Source: Nigerium sp.
GTDB taxonomy: Bacteria; Actinomycetota; Actinomycetes; Propionibacteriales; Propionibacteriaceae
DNA: 64,000 nt
NCBI GenBank assembly: GCA_016711325.1
Contig: JADJTH010000005.1
Span: 7,883-71,882, forward strand
Direction of reading: 5' to 3'
The notes under the pieces were generated by a model. That model saw only the letters and a list, made by a program, of their open reading frames with translations. It had not been told where the DNA came from and ran no database searches. Position numbers and translations under genes: made by a program. Below, one piece after another: positions 17,340 through 26,212 of the stretch. Position 1 is the first letter of the stretch, and each line of letters starts with the position of its first letter.

Positions 17340-17507
17340 TCGTCGGCCCGACGGCGCCCGTGGTCGTTCTTTGACGACCTGACCCTCCCTTGCGATGCCG
17401 GTGCGGCACCGGTCGTCCTCGTCGGGCTCCCACGCCGGCACGTCCTTTCGCCTGTGCGCGGTTCCGCCGTGCGCTCCCTGCCCACCTAACCGACAGAGAG
17501 ACGACCT
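17340..17507 (+). promoter_or_regulatory. metN leader: metN 5' leader RNA with competing hairpins (candidate attenuator)
   Basis: Between the leader-peptide stop and metN the RNA can fold as CGTCG-GCC-CGACG (starting 17341), GGTCGT-TCTTTG-ACGACC (17362-17379) and CCGGTG-CGG-CACCGG (17398-17412). GGTCGTC at 17411-17417 can pair with GACGACC at 17373-17379 or with the identical GACGACC at 17500-17506, which touches the metN GTG. That gives mutually exclusive structures, one of which would mask the metN start. I see no match to a known SAM riboswitch consensus. The folding has not been calculated. Confidence 0.45.
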
Positions 17508-18518
17508 GTGATCGCAGTCACCGACCTGAAGAAGGTCTACCGCCAGGCGCAACGTGAGGTGCGCGCCCTGGACGGGGTCACCCTCACGGTGCCCGAGAAC
17601 ACCGTGCACGGGGTGATCGGGCAGTCGGGCGCCGGCAAGTCGACGCTCGTGCGCTGCCTCGCCCTGCTCGACCGGCCCACCGAGGGCTCGGTCGAGATCA
17701 ACGGCGTCCGGCTCACCGCGGTGCGCTCCGACGAGTTGCGGCGCGCCCGGCGCCGACTCGGCATGGTGTTCCAGCACGCCAACCTGTTCGACGCCCGCAC
17801 CGTCGAGCGCAATGTCGCCTACCCGCTCGAGCTCGCGGGCCTGGCGCGGGCCGAACGGCTCCGCAAGGCCCGCGACCTGCTCGAATTGGTGGGCCTCGCG
17901 GACGCCGCGGGCGCCTACCCCGCCCAACTGTCGGGCGGCCAACGGCAGCGGGTCGGGATCGCGCGGGCGCTGGCCACCGACCCCGACGTGCTGCTGTGCG
18001 ACGAGCCCACCAGCGCTCTCGACCCGGCCACGACGGGAGAGATCCTCGACCTGATCGGCGCGCTGAAGGTGCGGTTGGGTCTGGCGGTGCTCGTGATCAC
18101 CCACGAGATGCACGTGGTGAAGCGGATCTGCGACTCGGTCTCCCTGCTGGAGAGCGGGCGGATCGTCGAGTCGGGAGGCCTGACCGAGGTGGTGGGCGCC
18201 TTCGGCAGCCGTCTGAGCGAGGCGTTGATCGGTCTCCCGCCCACCGCCGCCCCGGACTCGTCCGCCGGCTCGACCGTCGAGGTGCTCGACGTGGCCCCGG
18301 ACGGACGGCTGGCCGCGGTGGCCGAGGCGTCCCGGCATTTCGGGGTGGAGTTCGGCGTCGTGGCTGCCACCGTGGAGCAGCTCGGCGGCACCACCTTCGG
18401 GCGCTGGCGGTTACTGGTACCGCCGCCGTTGGACGCCGCGGACGTCGTCGCGCACCTGCGCTCCCGCGGCGTCCGTGCCGGCCTCACCGCCACCGTCGCG
18501 ACCGGGGAGGAGCGATGA
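17508..18518 (+). CDS. metN: Methionine ABC importer ATPase
   Basis: 336 aa. Walker A GQSGAGKST (about residue 40), Q-loop GMVFQHANLF, signature QLSGGQRQR, Walker B VLLCDEPTSALD and H-loop VITHEMHVV make a complete ABC domain. Residues 255-336 (AVAEASRHFGVEFGVVAATVE...) form the C-terminal NIL domain that senses methionine and inhibits transport in trans. Start GTG. It overlaps metI by 4 nt (ATGA). Expression may depend on the upstream leader peptide and RNA structures. Confidence 0.94.
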   Translation: MIAVTDLKKVYRQAQREVRALDGVTLTVPENTVHGVIGQSGAGKSTLVRCLALLDRPTEGSVEINGVRLTAVRSDELRRARRRLGMVFQHANLFDARTVERNVAYPLELAGLARAERLRKARDLLELVGLADAAGAYPAQLSGGQRQRVGIARALATDPDVLLCDEPTSALDPATTGEILDLIGALKVRLGLAVLVITHEMHVVKRICDSVSLLESGRIVESGGLTEVVGAFGSRLSEALIGLPPTAAPDSSAGSTVEVLDVAPDGRLAAVAEASRHFGVEFGVVAATVEQLGGTTFGRWRLLVPPPLDAADVVAHLRSRGVRAGLTATVATGEER

Positions 18519-19198
18519 GCGAATGGCTGTCGTCACTGCTGGCGAACCCGGCGATCACCACCGCCCTGTGGTCCGCCTTCGGTGAGACCCTGCTCATGGT
18601 CGGCATCGCGGGGATCGCGACCGTGCTGATCGGACTGCCGCTCGGCGTCGTGTTGTTCGTCACCCAGCGGGGTGGTCTCGCCAGCAACCGGCTGGTCAAC
18701 TTCGTGCTGGGCGGGGTGGTGGTGAACATCACCCGGTCGGTTCCGTACGCGATCCTGATGCTCTCGCTGATCCCGTTCACCCGGATCGTGGTGGGGACCT
18801 CCATCGGTCCGATCGCCGCGTCGGTGTCGCTGACCATCGCGTGCGCACCGTTCTTCGCGCGGCTCGTGGAGGCCTCGCTGCGCGAGGTTCACCACGGCAA
18901 GGTGGACGCCGCGCACGCCATGGGTTCCACCCGTCTCCAGACGGTGTGGAAGGTGCTGCTGCCGGAGGCCGCGCCGTCCCTGGTGGCCAACGTCACCACG
19001 ACCGTGGTCGCGCTGATCGGCTATTCGGCGATGGCCGGCCTGATCGGCGGCGGCGGCCTCGGACGCCTCGCCTACAACTACGGCTACCAGCGCTTCCAGC
19101 CGGAGGTGATGGTCGTCATCCTCGTCATCCTCCTGCTGCTCGTCCAGATCGTGCAGCTCACCGGTGACGCCGTCGTGCGCCGGATCGATCACCGCTAA
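18515..19198 (+). CDS. metI: Methionine ABC importer permease
   Basis: 227 aa with five or six membrane helices. The cytoplasmic EAA loop EVHHGKVDAAHAMGSTRLQT contacts MetN. The ending GLIGGGGLGRLAYNYGYQRF is the family's conserved C-terminal pattern. Start ATG coupled to metN. It works with MetN and the lipoprotein MetQ to import D/L-methionine. Confidence 0.95.
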   Translation: MSEWLSSLLANPAITTALWSAFGETLLMVGIAGIATVLIGLPLGVVLFVTQRGGLASNRLVNFVLGGVVVNITRSVPYAILMLSLIPFTRIVVGTSIGPIAASVSLTIACAPFFARLVEASLREVHHGKVDAAHAMGSTRLQTVWKVLLPEAAPSLVANVTTTVVALIGYSAMAGLIGGGGLGRLAYNYGYQRFQPEVMVVILVILLLLVQIVQLTGDAVVRRIDHR

Positions 19199-19294
19199 CC
19201 CCCTCACCGACCTTCCGGCCACCCGGCCGGACCGGCCACCCGGCCGAGAAGAAACCAGCGGCCCGACCCAGGGCCGGGCAATCAAGGAGTCATC

Positions 19295-20149
19295 ATGGGA
19301 TCACCACGCAAGTTCCTGTCCGTCGTCGCCGCCGCGGTGGCCGCCGCCATGACGCTGACCGCGTGCGGCGGTCCCGCCACCGGTGAGAAGCCGGGCGGTG
19401 CGGCGTCCGGCACGCCGGACGGCGGGCTCACCACCGTGACGGTCGGGGCCAGCCCCCTGCCGCACGCCAAGATCCTGGAATTCATCCAGGGCAACCTCGC
19501 CGCGGACGCCGGCATCGACCTCAAGATCGTCGAGTTCGACGACTACGTGCAGCCGAACGAGGCGCTCGCCTCGGGCGAGCTCGACGCGAACTACTTCCAG
19601 CACCTGCCCTACCTGCAGGCGCAGATCGCCGAGAAGGGGTACCAGTTCGAGCATGGCGCCGGCGTCCATATCGAGCCCTACGCGGCGTTCTCGACGAAGT
19701 TCACCGACATCTCCCAGATTCCCGACGGGGCGAGCGTCGCCATCACGAACGACGCCCCGAACCAGATCCGGGGCCTGCGGGTGTTGGAGGACGTGGGCCT
19801 GCTGACCGGCATCACGGAGGACTCACACGTGCTCAACCTCACCAGTGAGCAGAACCCGAAGGGGCTGAGGTTCATCGAGAACCAGTCCGAGGTGATCGTG
19901 CAGCAGCTCGACGATCCGGCGATCGACCTGGCCTTCGTCAACGGCAACTTCATTCTCACCGCGGGCCTGAGCACGCAGAACGCGCTGGCCGTCGAGAGGG
20001 TGGAGGGCAACCCCTACGCCAATCTGCTCGTCTGGCGGGCCGACAACACCAACCCCGGTGTGGCGAAGCTGGAGGAGTTGCTGCATTCCCAGCAGGTGAA
20101 GGACTTCATCACCACGACCTGGCCGTCGGGCGACGTCATCCCCGGCTGA
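19295..20149 (+). CDS. metQ: Methionine-binding lipoprotein
   Basis: 284 aa NlpA/MetQ family. Lipobox MTLTACGG near residue 25. The mature part opens with VTVGASPLPHAKILEFIQ and contains DDYVQPNEALASGELDANYF, the family hallmarks around the methionine site. AAGGAG lies 5 nt before the ATG. A 96-nt gap separates it from metI and holds an Arg/Pro-rich untranslated stretch with no obvious signal. A strong hairpin follows at 20162-20203, closing the operon. Confidence 0.94.
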   Translation: MGSPRKFLSVVAAAVAAAMTLTACGGPATGEKPGGAASGTPDGGLTTVTVGASPLPHAKILEFIQGNLAADAGIDLKIVEFDDYVQPNEALASGELDANYFQHLPYLQAQIAEKGYQFEHGAGVHIEPYAAFSTKFTDISQIPDGASVAITNDAPNQIRGLRVLEDVGLLTGITEDSHVLNLTSEQNPKGLRFIENQSEVIVQQLDDPAIDLAFVNGNFILTAGLSTQNALAVERVEGNPYANLLVWRADNTNPGVAKLEELLHSQQVKDFITTTWPSGDVIPG

Positions 20150-20161
20150 GGCCTCGTATCC

Positions 20162-20203
20162 GGTCCGCACCGGGGCCTTGGCACCCCGGTCCCGGTGCGG
20201 ACC
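20162..20203 (+). terminator. Terminator-like hairpin after metQ
   Basis: GGTCCGCACCGGG and CCCGGTGCGGACC form a perfect 13-bp stem around a 16-nt loop, 13 nt after the metQ stop. There is no T-run, as is common in high-GC actinobacteria. Confidence 0.7.
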
Positions 20204-20289
20204 TCAGTTGCGACGGAGCAACCGGATCAATTCGGTTCACTCATCGACGGCGATCGAGGTCAATGAACTGACGCTGGCGCAGGTTCAGG

Positions 20290-20457
20290 ATGTGGCCAAA
20301 ACGGGGTGACCCGACGTTGAGTGCGAGTGCGATTGGTGCTCGACTAGGCAAGACCTCCCGCACGGTCGAGCGGTGCCTGGCCAGGCTCAAGGCCGAGGGG
20401 CGACTGCGTCGTGAGGGCTCACCGAAGTCCGGGCGATGGATCGTGATGGGAGCGGAG
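20290..20457 (+). pseudogene. Relic of a helix-turn-helix C-terminal domain
   Basis: The frame reads DPTLSASAIGARLGKTSRTV then ERCLARLKAEGRLRREGSPKSGRWIV. This is the winged-helix tail typical of AlbA_2/ATP-dependent helicase-like (RecG-C) proteins. Only about 50 codons of that domain are present. The sequence just upstream (20240-20290) also has an LTLAQVQDV-like reading in another phase. The rest of the gene is missing, so this is probably a remnant rather than a working gene. Confidence 0.45.
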
Positions 20458-20484
20458 GTGCGGAACGCCCGGCGCTTGACTGAT

Positions 20485-20500
20485 TCGAACGGACGTTCGA
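20485..20500. promoter_or_regulatory. LexA (SOS) box upstream of imuA'
   Basis: TCGAAC-GGAC-GTTCGA is a perfect actinobacterial LexA operator. TTGACT at 20476-20481 would be the -35 element and GATCAT at 20499-20504 a -10-like element, so the box lies inside the promoter. The GTG at 20511 is 6 nt beyond that -10, allowing a leaderless start. Confidence 0.88.
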
Positions 20501-20510
20501 TCATTGAGGG

Positions 20511-21140
20511 GTGTCTCTCGCCGCGGTTTCCCCCGAAGGCGCGGACGTGCGCCTGGAGGCGCTGCGCCGCGTCCAGATTGATCCGCGCTGGGCGACGCCC
20601 TGGGCGGAGAAGCCGCTGCCCACGCCCGCACTCCTGGCCGGCCTGCTGCCCGGGGGCGGGCTGGTGCCTGGATCGGTGTACTCCTTGACCGGCGGCGGGT
20701 GGCTGCTGCTGTCGCTGTTCGCCGAGCCGTCGCGCGCGGGCCTGTGGTGCGCGGCGGTGGGCGTGCCCGAACTCGGCGCCGAGGCGGCCGCGCAGTCGGG
20801 GGTGAACCTCGAGCGGCTGGCGCTGGTGCCCGACCCGGGCGGGCGCTGGTTCAGCGCCACAGCGGCCCTGGCTGAGGTGATGGCGTTGGTCGCCGTCCGG
20901 CCGGCGAGCCGGGTCGCGGACGCCGACGCCGCGCGCCTGGCCGCCAAGCTGCGCGACAGCAAGACGGTGCTGCTCACGATCGGGCCCTGGCCGCGCGCCG
21001 AGGCGACGCTCAGCGTGACGGCGCCGCGCTGGTCGGGTCTGGGTGAGGGGCACGGGTATCTGCGCACCCGCGAGGTGCTCGTGACGGTGACGTCGAAGCG
21101 GACGCCGCTGCCCCGCCGCGTCAGGATGGAGCTGCCCTGA
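20511..21140 (+). CDS. imuA': Mutasome accessory protein ImuA' (RecA-fold, degenerate)
   Basis: 209 aa. The fold order resembles RecA-like ImuA proteins: LPTPALLAGLLPGGGLVPGS, GGGWLLLSLFAEPSRAGLWC, then GVNLERLALVPDPG. The Walker A lysine is missing, as in many actinobacterial ImuA' proteins. With ImuB and DnaE2 it makes the damage-induced mutasome that copies past lesions. GTG start directly after the SOS promoter. The stop overlaps the imuB ATG (TGATG). Identification rests on size, position and motif order. Confidence 0.82.
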   Translation: MSLAAVSPEGADVRLEALRRVQIDPRWATPWAEKPLPTPALLAGLLPGGGLVPGSVYSLTGGGWLLLSLFAEPSRAGLWCAAVGVPELGAEAAAQSGVNLERLALVPDPGGRWFSATAALAEVMALVAVRPASRVADADAARLAAKLRDSKTVLLTIGPWPRAEATLSVTAPRWSGLGEGHGYLRTREVLVTVTSKRTPLPRRVRMELP

Positions 21141-22711
21141 TGCCCGGGCAGGCGAGCCGGCGCCTGGTGGTGTGGCTGCCCGACTGGGCGGTCACCGCCT
21201 GGGCGCGCACCGAGGAGGACGAGGCGTCCGGGCCGGTCGCGATCCTGGACGCCGGGCGGGTCGTGGCCTGCTCGGCGGCGGCACGCGCCGAGGGCGTGAG
21301 CATCGGGCAGCGCAAGCGCGACGCGCAGGGGTGCTGCCCCGAACTGCTCACGGTGCCCGCCGATCCCGACCGCGACGAACGGGTCTTCGCCGCCGTCCTC
21401 GACCGTCTCGAAGAGCTCACGCCCGGCTTCCAGTGCGTGCGGGCCGGGCTGGGCGCGGTGCCCGCGCGCGGGGTCGCCCGCTACTACGGCGGCGAGCAGC
21501 AGGCCGGCCAGGTGCTGCGGGAGGGCGTCGCGGCCCTCGGCGTCCCCACCGCCACGGTCGGGATCGCCGACGACCTCTTCACCGCCGAGCAGGCGGCCCG
21601 GCTCGTCCACGCCCACGCCGCCCAGCACCCTCAGGCATCCGCGTCGCCCCTCGGTTCCATCGGCATCGTGCCGGCCGGGGAGGCGCCCTCCTTCCTGGCG
21701 TCGCTACCCGTGACCTGCCTCGAGGACGAGGCGTTGACCGCGCTGCTGCACCGGCTCGGCGTCCGCACGCTCGGGGCGTTCGCCGCGCTCGAGGTCGCCC
21801 GGGTGCGCGAGCGGCTGGGGGAGCACGGCGTCCGGCTGCACGCGCTGGCCTCCGGACGCGACCCGCGCACGCACGCCGCCCGGACGCCGCCGCCCGATCT
21901 GATCCGCGAGGCGTCCTTCGAGCCGCCGCTGGAACTGGTCGACCAGGTGGCCTTCTCGATCCGGACGATGGCCGAGGCGTTCGTCGCCGGGCTGCGCACG
22001 GCTCATCTGGTGTGCACCGAACTGCGGGTCGGCTGCACCGACGAGTCCGGGCAGATCAGCGAGCGGGTCTGGCTGCACATGGCGGCGTTCGACGCCGCGG
22101 CGGTCGTCGACCGGGTGCGCTGGCAGCTGGCCGCCGCCGAACACCTGCGCGGGGCGATCGCGGGCGTCCGGCTGGAGCCCGTCGCGGTGGACGCCGCCGC
22201 CCACCACGAGCCCGGGCTGTTTCACTCCGGTGTGGACGACCGGATGCATCACGCCTTGTCCCGGCTCCAGGCGATGCTCGGCCACGAGGGCGTCGTCACC
22301 CCGGTGCTCGCCGGAGGCCGCTGGCTGGCCGAGCGCCAGGTGTGGGTGCCGTGGGGCGAGCGGGCGGCGTCCCTCACCCCGCGCGGGCAACCCTGGCCGG
22401 GGGCACTCCCCGCGCCGTCGCCGGCGACGGTGTTCCCGGGCCGGCGCGAGGTTGCTGTCCTGGACGCCGAGGGCCGTCCGGTGGGAGTGGGCGAGCGCGG
22501 CGACCTCACCGCGGTGCCGACACTGCTCGCCGACGGGCGCAAGCAGACGCCGATCGAAGCCTGGGCGGGGCCGTGGCCGATCGCCGAACGCACCTGGGAC
22601 GCCGGACGCGCGCGCACCGCGCACCGCTTCCAGGTGTTGGACGCCGACCAGACCGCCTGGCTCGTGGTGCTGGAGGACGGCACCTGGTGGGCCGAGGGAC
22701 GGTACGACTGA
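21140..22711 (+). CDS. imuB: Y-family polymerase-like mutasome hub ImuB
   Basis: 523 aa. The DinB/UmuC-like fold is visible (GPVAILDAGRVVACSAAARA; LEELTPGFQCVRAGLGAVPA; GIADDLFTAEQAARLVH). The catalytic Asp/Glu residues of true Y-family polymerases are not present, which is typical of ImuB. It links DnaE2 to the beta clamp through a C-terminal clamp motif that I cannot fix precisely by eye. TGATG overlaps at both ends couple it to imuA' and dnaE2. Confidence 0.9.
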   Translation: MPGQASRRLVVWLPDWAVTAWARTEEDEASGPVAILDAGRVVACSAAARAEGVSIGQRKRDAQGCCPELLTVPADPDRDERVFAAVLDRLEELTPGFQCVRAGLGAVPARGVARYYGGEQQAGQVLREGVAALGVPTATVGIADDLFTAEQAARLVHAHAAQHPQASASPLGSIGIVPAGEAPSFLASLPVTCLEDEALTALLHRLGVRTLGAFAALEVARVRERLGEHGVRLHALASGRDPRTHAARTPPPDLIREASFEPPLELVDQVAFSIRTMAEAFVAGLRTAHLVCTELRVGCTDESGQISERVWLHMAAFDAAAVVDRVRWQLAAAEHLRGAIAGVRLEPVAVDAAAHHEPGLFHSGVDDRMHHALSRLQAMLGHEGVVTPVLAGGRWLAERQVWVPWGERAASLTPRGQPWPGALPAPSPATVFPGRREVAVLDAEGRPVGVGERGDLTAVPTLLADGRKQTPIEAWAGPWPIAERTWDAGRARTAHRFQVLDADQTAWLVVLEDGTWWAEGRYD

Positions 22712-25700
22712 TGGGGTTCTCGAACCCGCCGATCACCTGGCGCCAGCTCGAGCGCACGCTGAGCGATCCCGGCACGGTGATCGACCTGCCGCTCTCGCGC
22801 AAGCGCGGCCCCTACGTGGCGCCGCCGATCCGCCGGCCCGAGGCGTCCGTGCCGTATGCCGAGTTGCACGCGCACTCGTCGTTCTCGTTCCTGGACGGGG
22901 CGTCCGCCCCCGAAGCGCTGATCGAGGAGGCCGAACGGCTCGGCCTGCACGGGCTGGCGCTCACCGACCACGATGGGTTCTACGGGGTGGTCCGGCTCGC
23001 CGAAGCCGCCGAGGCGACGGCGGTGAAGACCGTGTTCGGTGCCGAACTGTCGCTGGAGCTACCCGCTCCGCAGACCGGCGAGGCCGACCCGGTCGGCACC
23101 CATCTGCTCGTGCTGGCGCGCGGCCAGGAGGGCTACCACCGGCTGGCCGCCGCGATCACCCACGCGCAACTGGGCGGAGGAGCGAAGGGGCGTCCGGTCT
23201 ACGACCTGACCGACCTCGCCGCGCGCGCGGGCGGGCATTGGGCGATCCTGACCGGCTGCCGCAAGGGCGCCGTCCGGCAGGCGCTCATCGAGGGGGGAGC
23301 GGAGGCCGCCGGGCGCGCTCTCGACGATCTGGTCGCCCTGTTCGGGCGCGATCAGGTCACCGTCGAACTCACCGACCACGGCGCGGCCCTCGACTCGACG
23401 CACAACGACGCCCTGGCCGCGCTCGCGGCGTCCCGGGGCCTGCCCGTCGTCGCGACCGGCAACGTGCACTACGCGACCCCCCGCCAGCACCTACTCGCCC
23501 AGGCCGTGGCCGCGGTGCGCGCGAACCGCAGCATGGACGCCCTCGACGGCTGGCTGCCCGCGGCCGGGGAGGCGTTCCTGCGCTCGGGCGCCGAGATGCG
23601 CCGCCGGTTCGCCCGCTACCCGGGCGCGCTCGAGCGCAGCGTCGAGTTGGCCGACGACCTGGCGTTCCCGCTGCGCCGCGCGAAGCCCGCGCTGCCCACG
23701 CAGGACGTGCCGCCCGGGCATACTCCGATGAGTTGGCTGCGCCACCTGGTGTGGCAGGCGGTGCCCGAGCGCTATCCCGGCCTGAGCGAGGCGGACGCCG
23801 CCCGCATCGAGCGCGAACTGGCGGTGATCGAGGCCAAGGACTTCCCGGGCTACTTCCTGATCGTGCACGACATCGTCGCCGAGGCGCGCCGGCTCGGCAT
23901 CCTGTGCCAGGGGCGCGGATCGGCCGCCAACAGCGCGGTGTGCTACCTGCTCGGCATCACGGCGGTCGACTCGATCGCCTACCGCCTGCCGTTCGAGAGA
24001 TTCCTGTCATCGCTGCGCGACGAGGAGCCCGACATCGACGTCGATTTCGACTCCGACCGGCGCGAGGAGATCATTCAGTACGTCTACGGCCGCTACGGTC
24101 GGGATCGGGCCGCGCAGGTGTGCAACGTGATCCAGTACCGGCCCAAGAACGCGGTGCGCGACGTCGCCCGCGCGCTCGGCTACGGTCCCGGCCAGCAGGA
24201 CGCCTTCTCGCGGCGCATCGAGCGCTGGGGCGGGGTGAGCGTCGAGGACGGGGTGCCGCCACAGGTGGCCGACCTCGCCACGCAGTTGCTCAAAGCCCCT
24301 CGTCATCTGGGTATTCACTCGGGCGGCATGGTGCTCACCGAGCGTCCGGTGGGCGAGGTCGTGCCCATCGAGCACGCCCGCATGGAGAACCGCACGGTCA
24401 TCCAGTGGGACAAGGACGACGCCGCCTGGATGGGTCTGGTCAAGTTCGACCTGCTCGGGCTGGGCATGCTCGCCGCGCTCCAGCACATGTTCACCCTGAT
24501 CGCGGACGCCACGGGCGAGACCTGGGAGCTGGCCACCCTGCCCAAGGAAGAGGCGGCGGTGTACGACATGCTCTGCCGCGCCGACTCGATCGGGGTGTTC
24601 CAGGTGGAGTCCCGCGCGCAGATGGGGCTGCTGCCCCGTCTGCAGCCGCGCCGCTTCTACGACCTCGTCGTGCAGATCGCGCTCATCCGTCCCGGGCCGA
24701 TCCAGGGCGGGGCGGTGCACCCGTTCGTGCGCCGCAAGCTCGGTCGGGAACCGGTCACCTACGCCCACCCCAAGCTGGAGCCGGCGCTGGCGCGCACGCT
24801 CGGCATTCCGGTGTTCCAGGAGCAGCTCATGCAGATGGCGATGGCGATCGGCGACTGCACCGGCGAGGACGCCGACCTGCTGCGCCGGGCGATGGGATCC
24901 AAGCGCGGCGTCGAGCGCATCGAGTCGCTCAAGGAGAAGTTGTACGCGGGCATGGCGCGTAACGGGCTCACCGGCAAGGCGGCCGACGGCATCTATCAGC
25001 AGATCCAGGCGTTCGCGAACTTCGGGTTCGCCGAGTCGCATTCGCTGTCGTTCGCGCTGCTCGTCTACGCGAGTTCGTGGCTCAAGCTGCACTACCCGGC
25101 GGCCTTCCTCGCCGGGTTGCTGCGCGCGCAGCCGATGGGGTTCTACTCCTCGGCCACTCTGACGTCCGATGCTCGGCGGCACGGCGTCACCGTGCTGCGT
25201 CCCTGCTTGGCCCGCTCGGGGGCGGACGCCGTGCTCGAGGGGTCCGGCGACGGAGGTGGCGGGCGGCGGGCGGGGCCGACCGGCATGGACGCCTGCCTGG
25301 TTCGGCCGCAGCCGATGGTGGGCGAGTTCGTCGGGGGTGCGCCGGACGAGTCGGTGCGGCATCGCCGCGACGAGGGTTTCGCGGTGCGTCTCGGGTTGGC
25401 GGGCATCCGCGGGATCGGCAGCAAGGCAGCCGAGAAGATGGTCGCGGCCCGCGCGCAGTCGGCGTTCACGTCGATGGAGGATCTGGCCCGCCGCTGTGGG
25501 CTGTCGGCCACCCAGTTGGAGGCGCTGGCGGCGTCCGGGGCGCTGGAGAGCCTCGGCCTGACCCGGCGCGAGGCGCTGTGGCGGGCCGGGACGGCGGCAC
25601 TCGACCAGGAGCAGTACCTGCCCGGCACGGCGGTCGCGGTGCAGCCGCCGCTGTTCGGCGACCCGACGGCCCTGGAGACCCTCATCGACGACCTGTGGAC

Positions 25701-26079
25701 CACCGGCGTCTCGACCGATGATCACCCCTTGTCACACGTCCGTCCGATGCTGGACGGGCGTGGGGTGCTCACGTCGTCGGGGCTGCGCACCGCCGATGCG
25801 GGATCCCGGGTTCAGGTGGCCGGGGTGGTGACGCATCGGCAGCGGCCGTCCACGGCGTCCGGCATCACGTTCGTGAACCTCGAGGACGAGCACGGCCTGG
25901 TCAACGTGGTCTGCTCCAAGGGTGTGTGGGCGCGCTACCGGCGGATCGCGCGCGAGTCGAGCGCACTGATCGTGCGCGGCACCCTGGAGCGCTCCCCGGA
26001 GGGTGTGGTGAACGTGGTGGCCGACAAGCTCGAGCCCCTGCACGTCCGCGTGCCCCACACGTCGCGCGACTTCCGCTGA
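22711..26079 (+). CDS. dnaE2: Error-prone DNA polymerase DnaE2 (ImuC)
   Basis: 1122 aa C-family polymerase. The PHP domain opens at about residue 46 with AELHAHSSFSFLDGAS and TDHDGFYG. The palm contains CQGRGSAANSAVCYLLGIT and PDIDVDFDSDRREE with the catalytic aspartates, then IHSGGMVLTE. The helix-hairpin-helix region and a C-terminal OB domain (SRVQVAGVVTHRQRPS) are complete. It performs SOS mutagenesis and translesion synthesis with ImuA' and ImuB. The ATG overlaps the imuB stop (TGATG). Length is normal for DnaE2, shorter than DnaE1. Confidence 0.96.
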   Translation: MGFSNPPITWRQLERTLSDPGTVIDLPLSRKRGPYVAPPIRRPEASVPYAELHAHSSFSFLDGASAPEALIEEAERLGLHGLALTDHDGFYGVVRLAEAAEATAVKTVFGAELSLELPAPQTGEADPVGTHLLVLARGQEGYHRLAAAITHAQLGGGAKGRPVYDLTDLAARAGGHWAILTGCRKGAVRQALIEGGAEAAGRALDDLVALFGRDQVTVELTDHGAALDSTHNDALAALAASRGLPVVATGNVHYATPRQHLLAQAVAAVRANRSMDALDGWLPAAGEAFLRSGAEMRRRFARYPGALERSVELADDLAFPLRRAKPALPTQDVPPGHTPMSWLRHLVWQAVPERYPGLSEADAARIERELAVIEAKDFPGYFLIVHDIVAEARRLGILCQGRGSAANSAVCYLLGITAVDSIAYRLPFERFLSSLRDEEPDIDVDFDSDRREEIIQYVYGRYGRDRAAQVCNVIQYRPKNAVRDVARALGYGPGQQDAFSRRIERWGGVSVEDGVPPQVADLATQLLKAPRHLGIHSGGMVLTERPVGEVVPIEHARMENRTVIQWDKDDAAWMGLVKFDLLGLGMLAALQHMFTLIADATGETWELATLPKEEAAVYDMLCRADSIGVFQVESRAQMGLLPRLQPRRFYDLVVQIALIRPGPIQGGAVHPFVRRKLGREPVTYAHPKLEPALARTLGIPVFQEQLMQMAMAIGDCTGEDADLLRRAMGSKRGVERIESLKEKLYAGMARNGLTGKAADGIYQQIQAFANFGFAESHSLSFALLVYASSWLKLHYPAAFLAGLLRAQPMGFYSSATLTSDARRHGVTVLRPCLARSGADAVLEGSGDGGGGRRAGPTGMDACLVRPQPMVGEFVGGAPDESVRHRRDEGFAVRLGLAGIRGIGSKAAEKMVAARAQSAFTSMEDLARRCGLSATQLEALAASGALESLGLTRREALWRAGTAALDQEQYLPGTAVAVQPPLFGDPTALETLIDDLWTTGVSTDDHPLSHVRPMLDGRGVLTSSGLRTADAGSRVQVAGVVTHRQRPSTASGITFVNLEDEHGLVNVVCSKGVWARYRRIARESSALIVRGTLERSPEGVVNVVADKLEPLHVRVPHTSRDFR

Positions 26080-26110
26080 CGGGCGCATGCTCCTGCGCAT
26101 CGCCGCTGCT

Positions 26111-26136
26111 CCCGCGCGCTGTCTACGGGGCGCGGG
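26111..26136. terminator. Hairpin between convergent dnaE2 and methyltransferase genes
   Basis: CCCGCGC...GCGCGGG, a 7-bp GC stem with a 12-nt loop, lies in the 133-bp convergent gap. It may end transcription from either side. Confidence 0.4.
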
Positions 26137-26212
26137 ACGCCCGCCCGTCCGCGGGAGTGCGCACGACGCGCGGGAAAGCGGAAGACCGAGAGGGGGCGGC
26201 GTCGGGATCCGG

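Noticed and set aside
17340..17507. SAM riboswitch before metN
   Set aside because: The SAM-I and SAM-IV core sequences could not be found; the visible features fit leader-peptide attenuation better.
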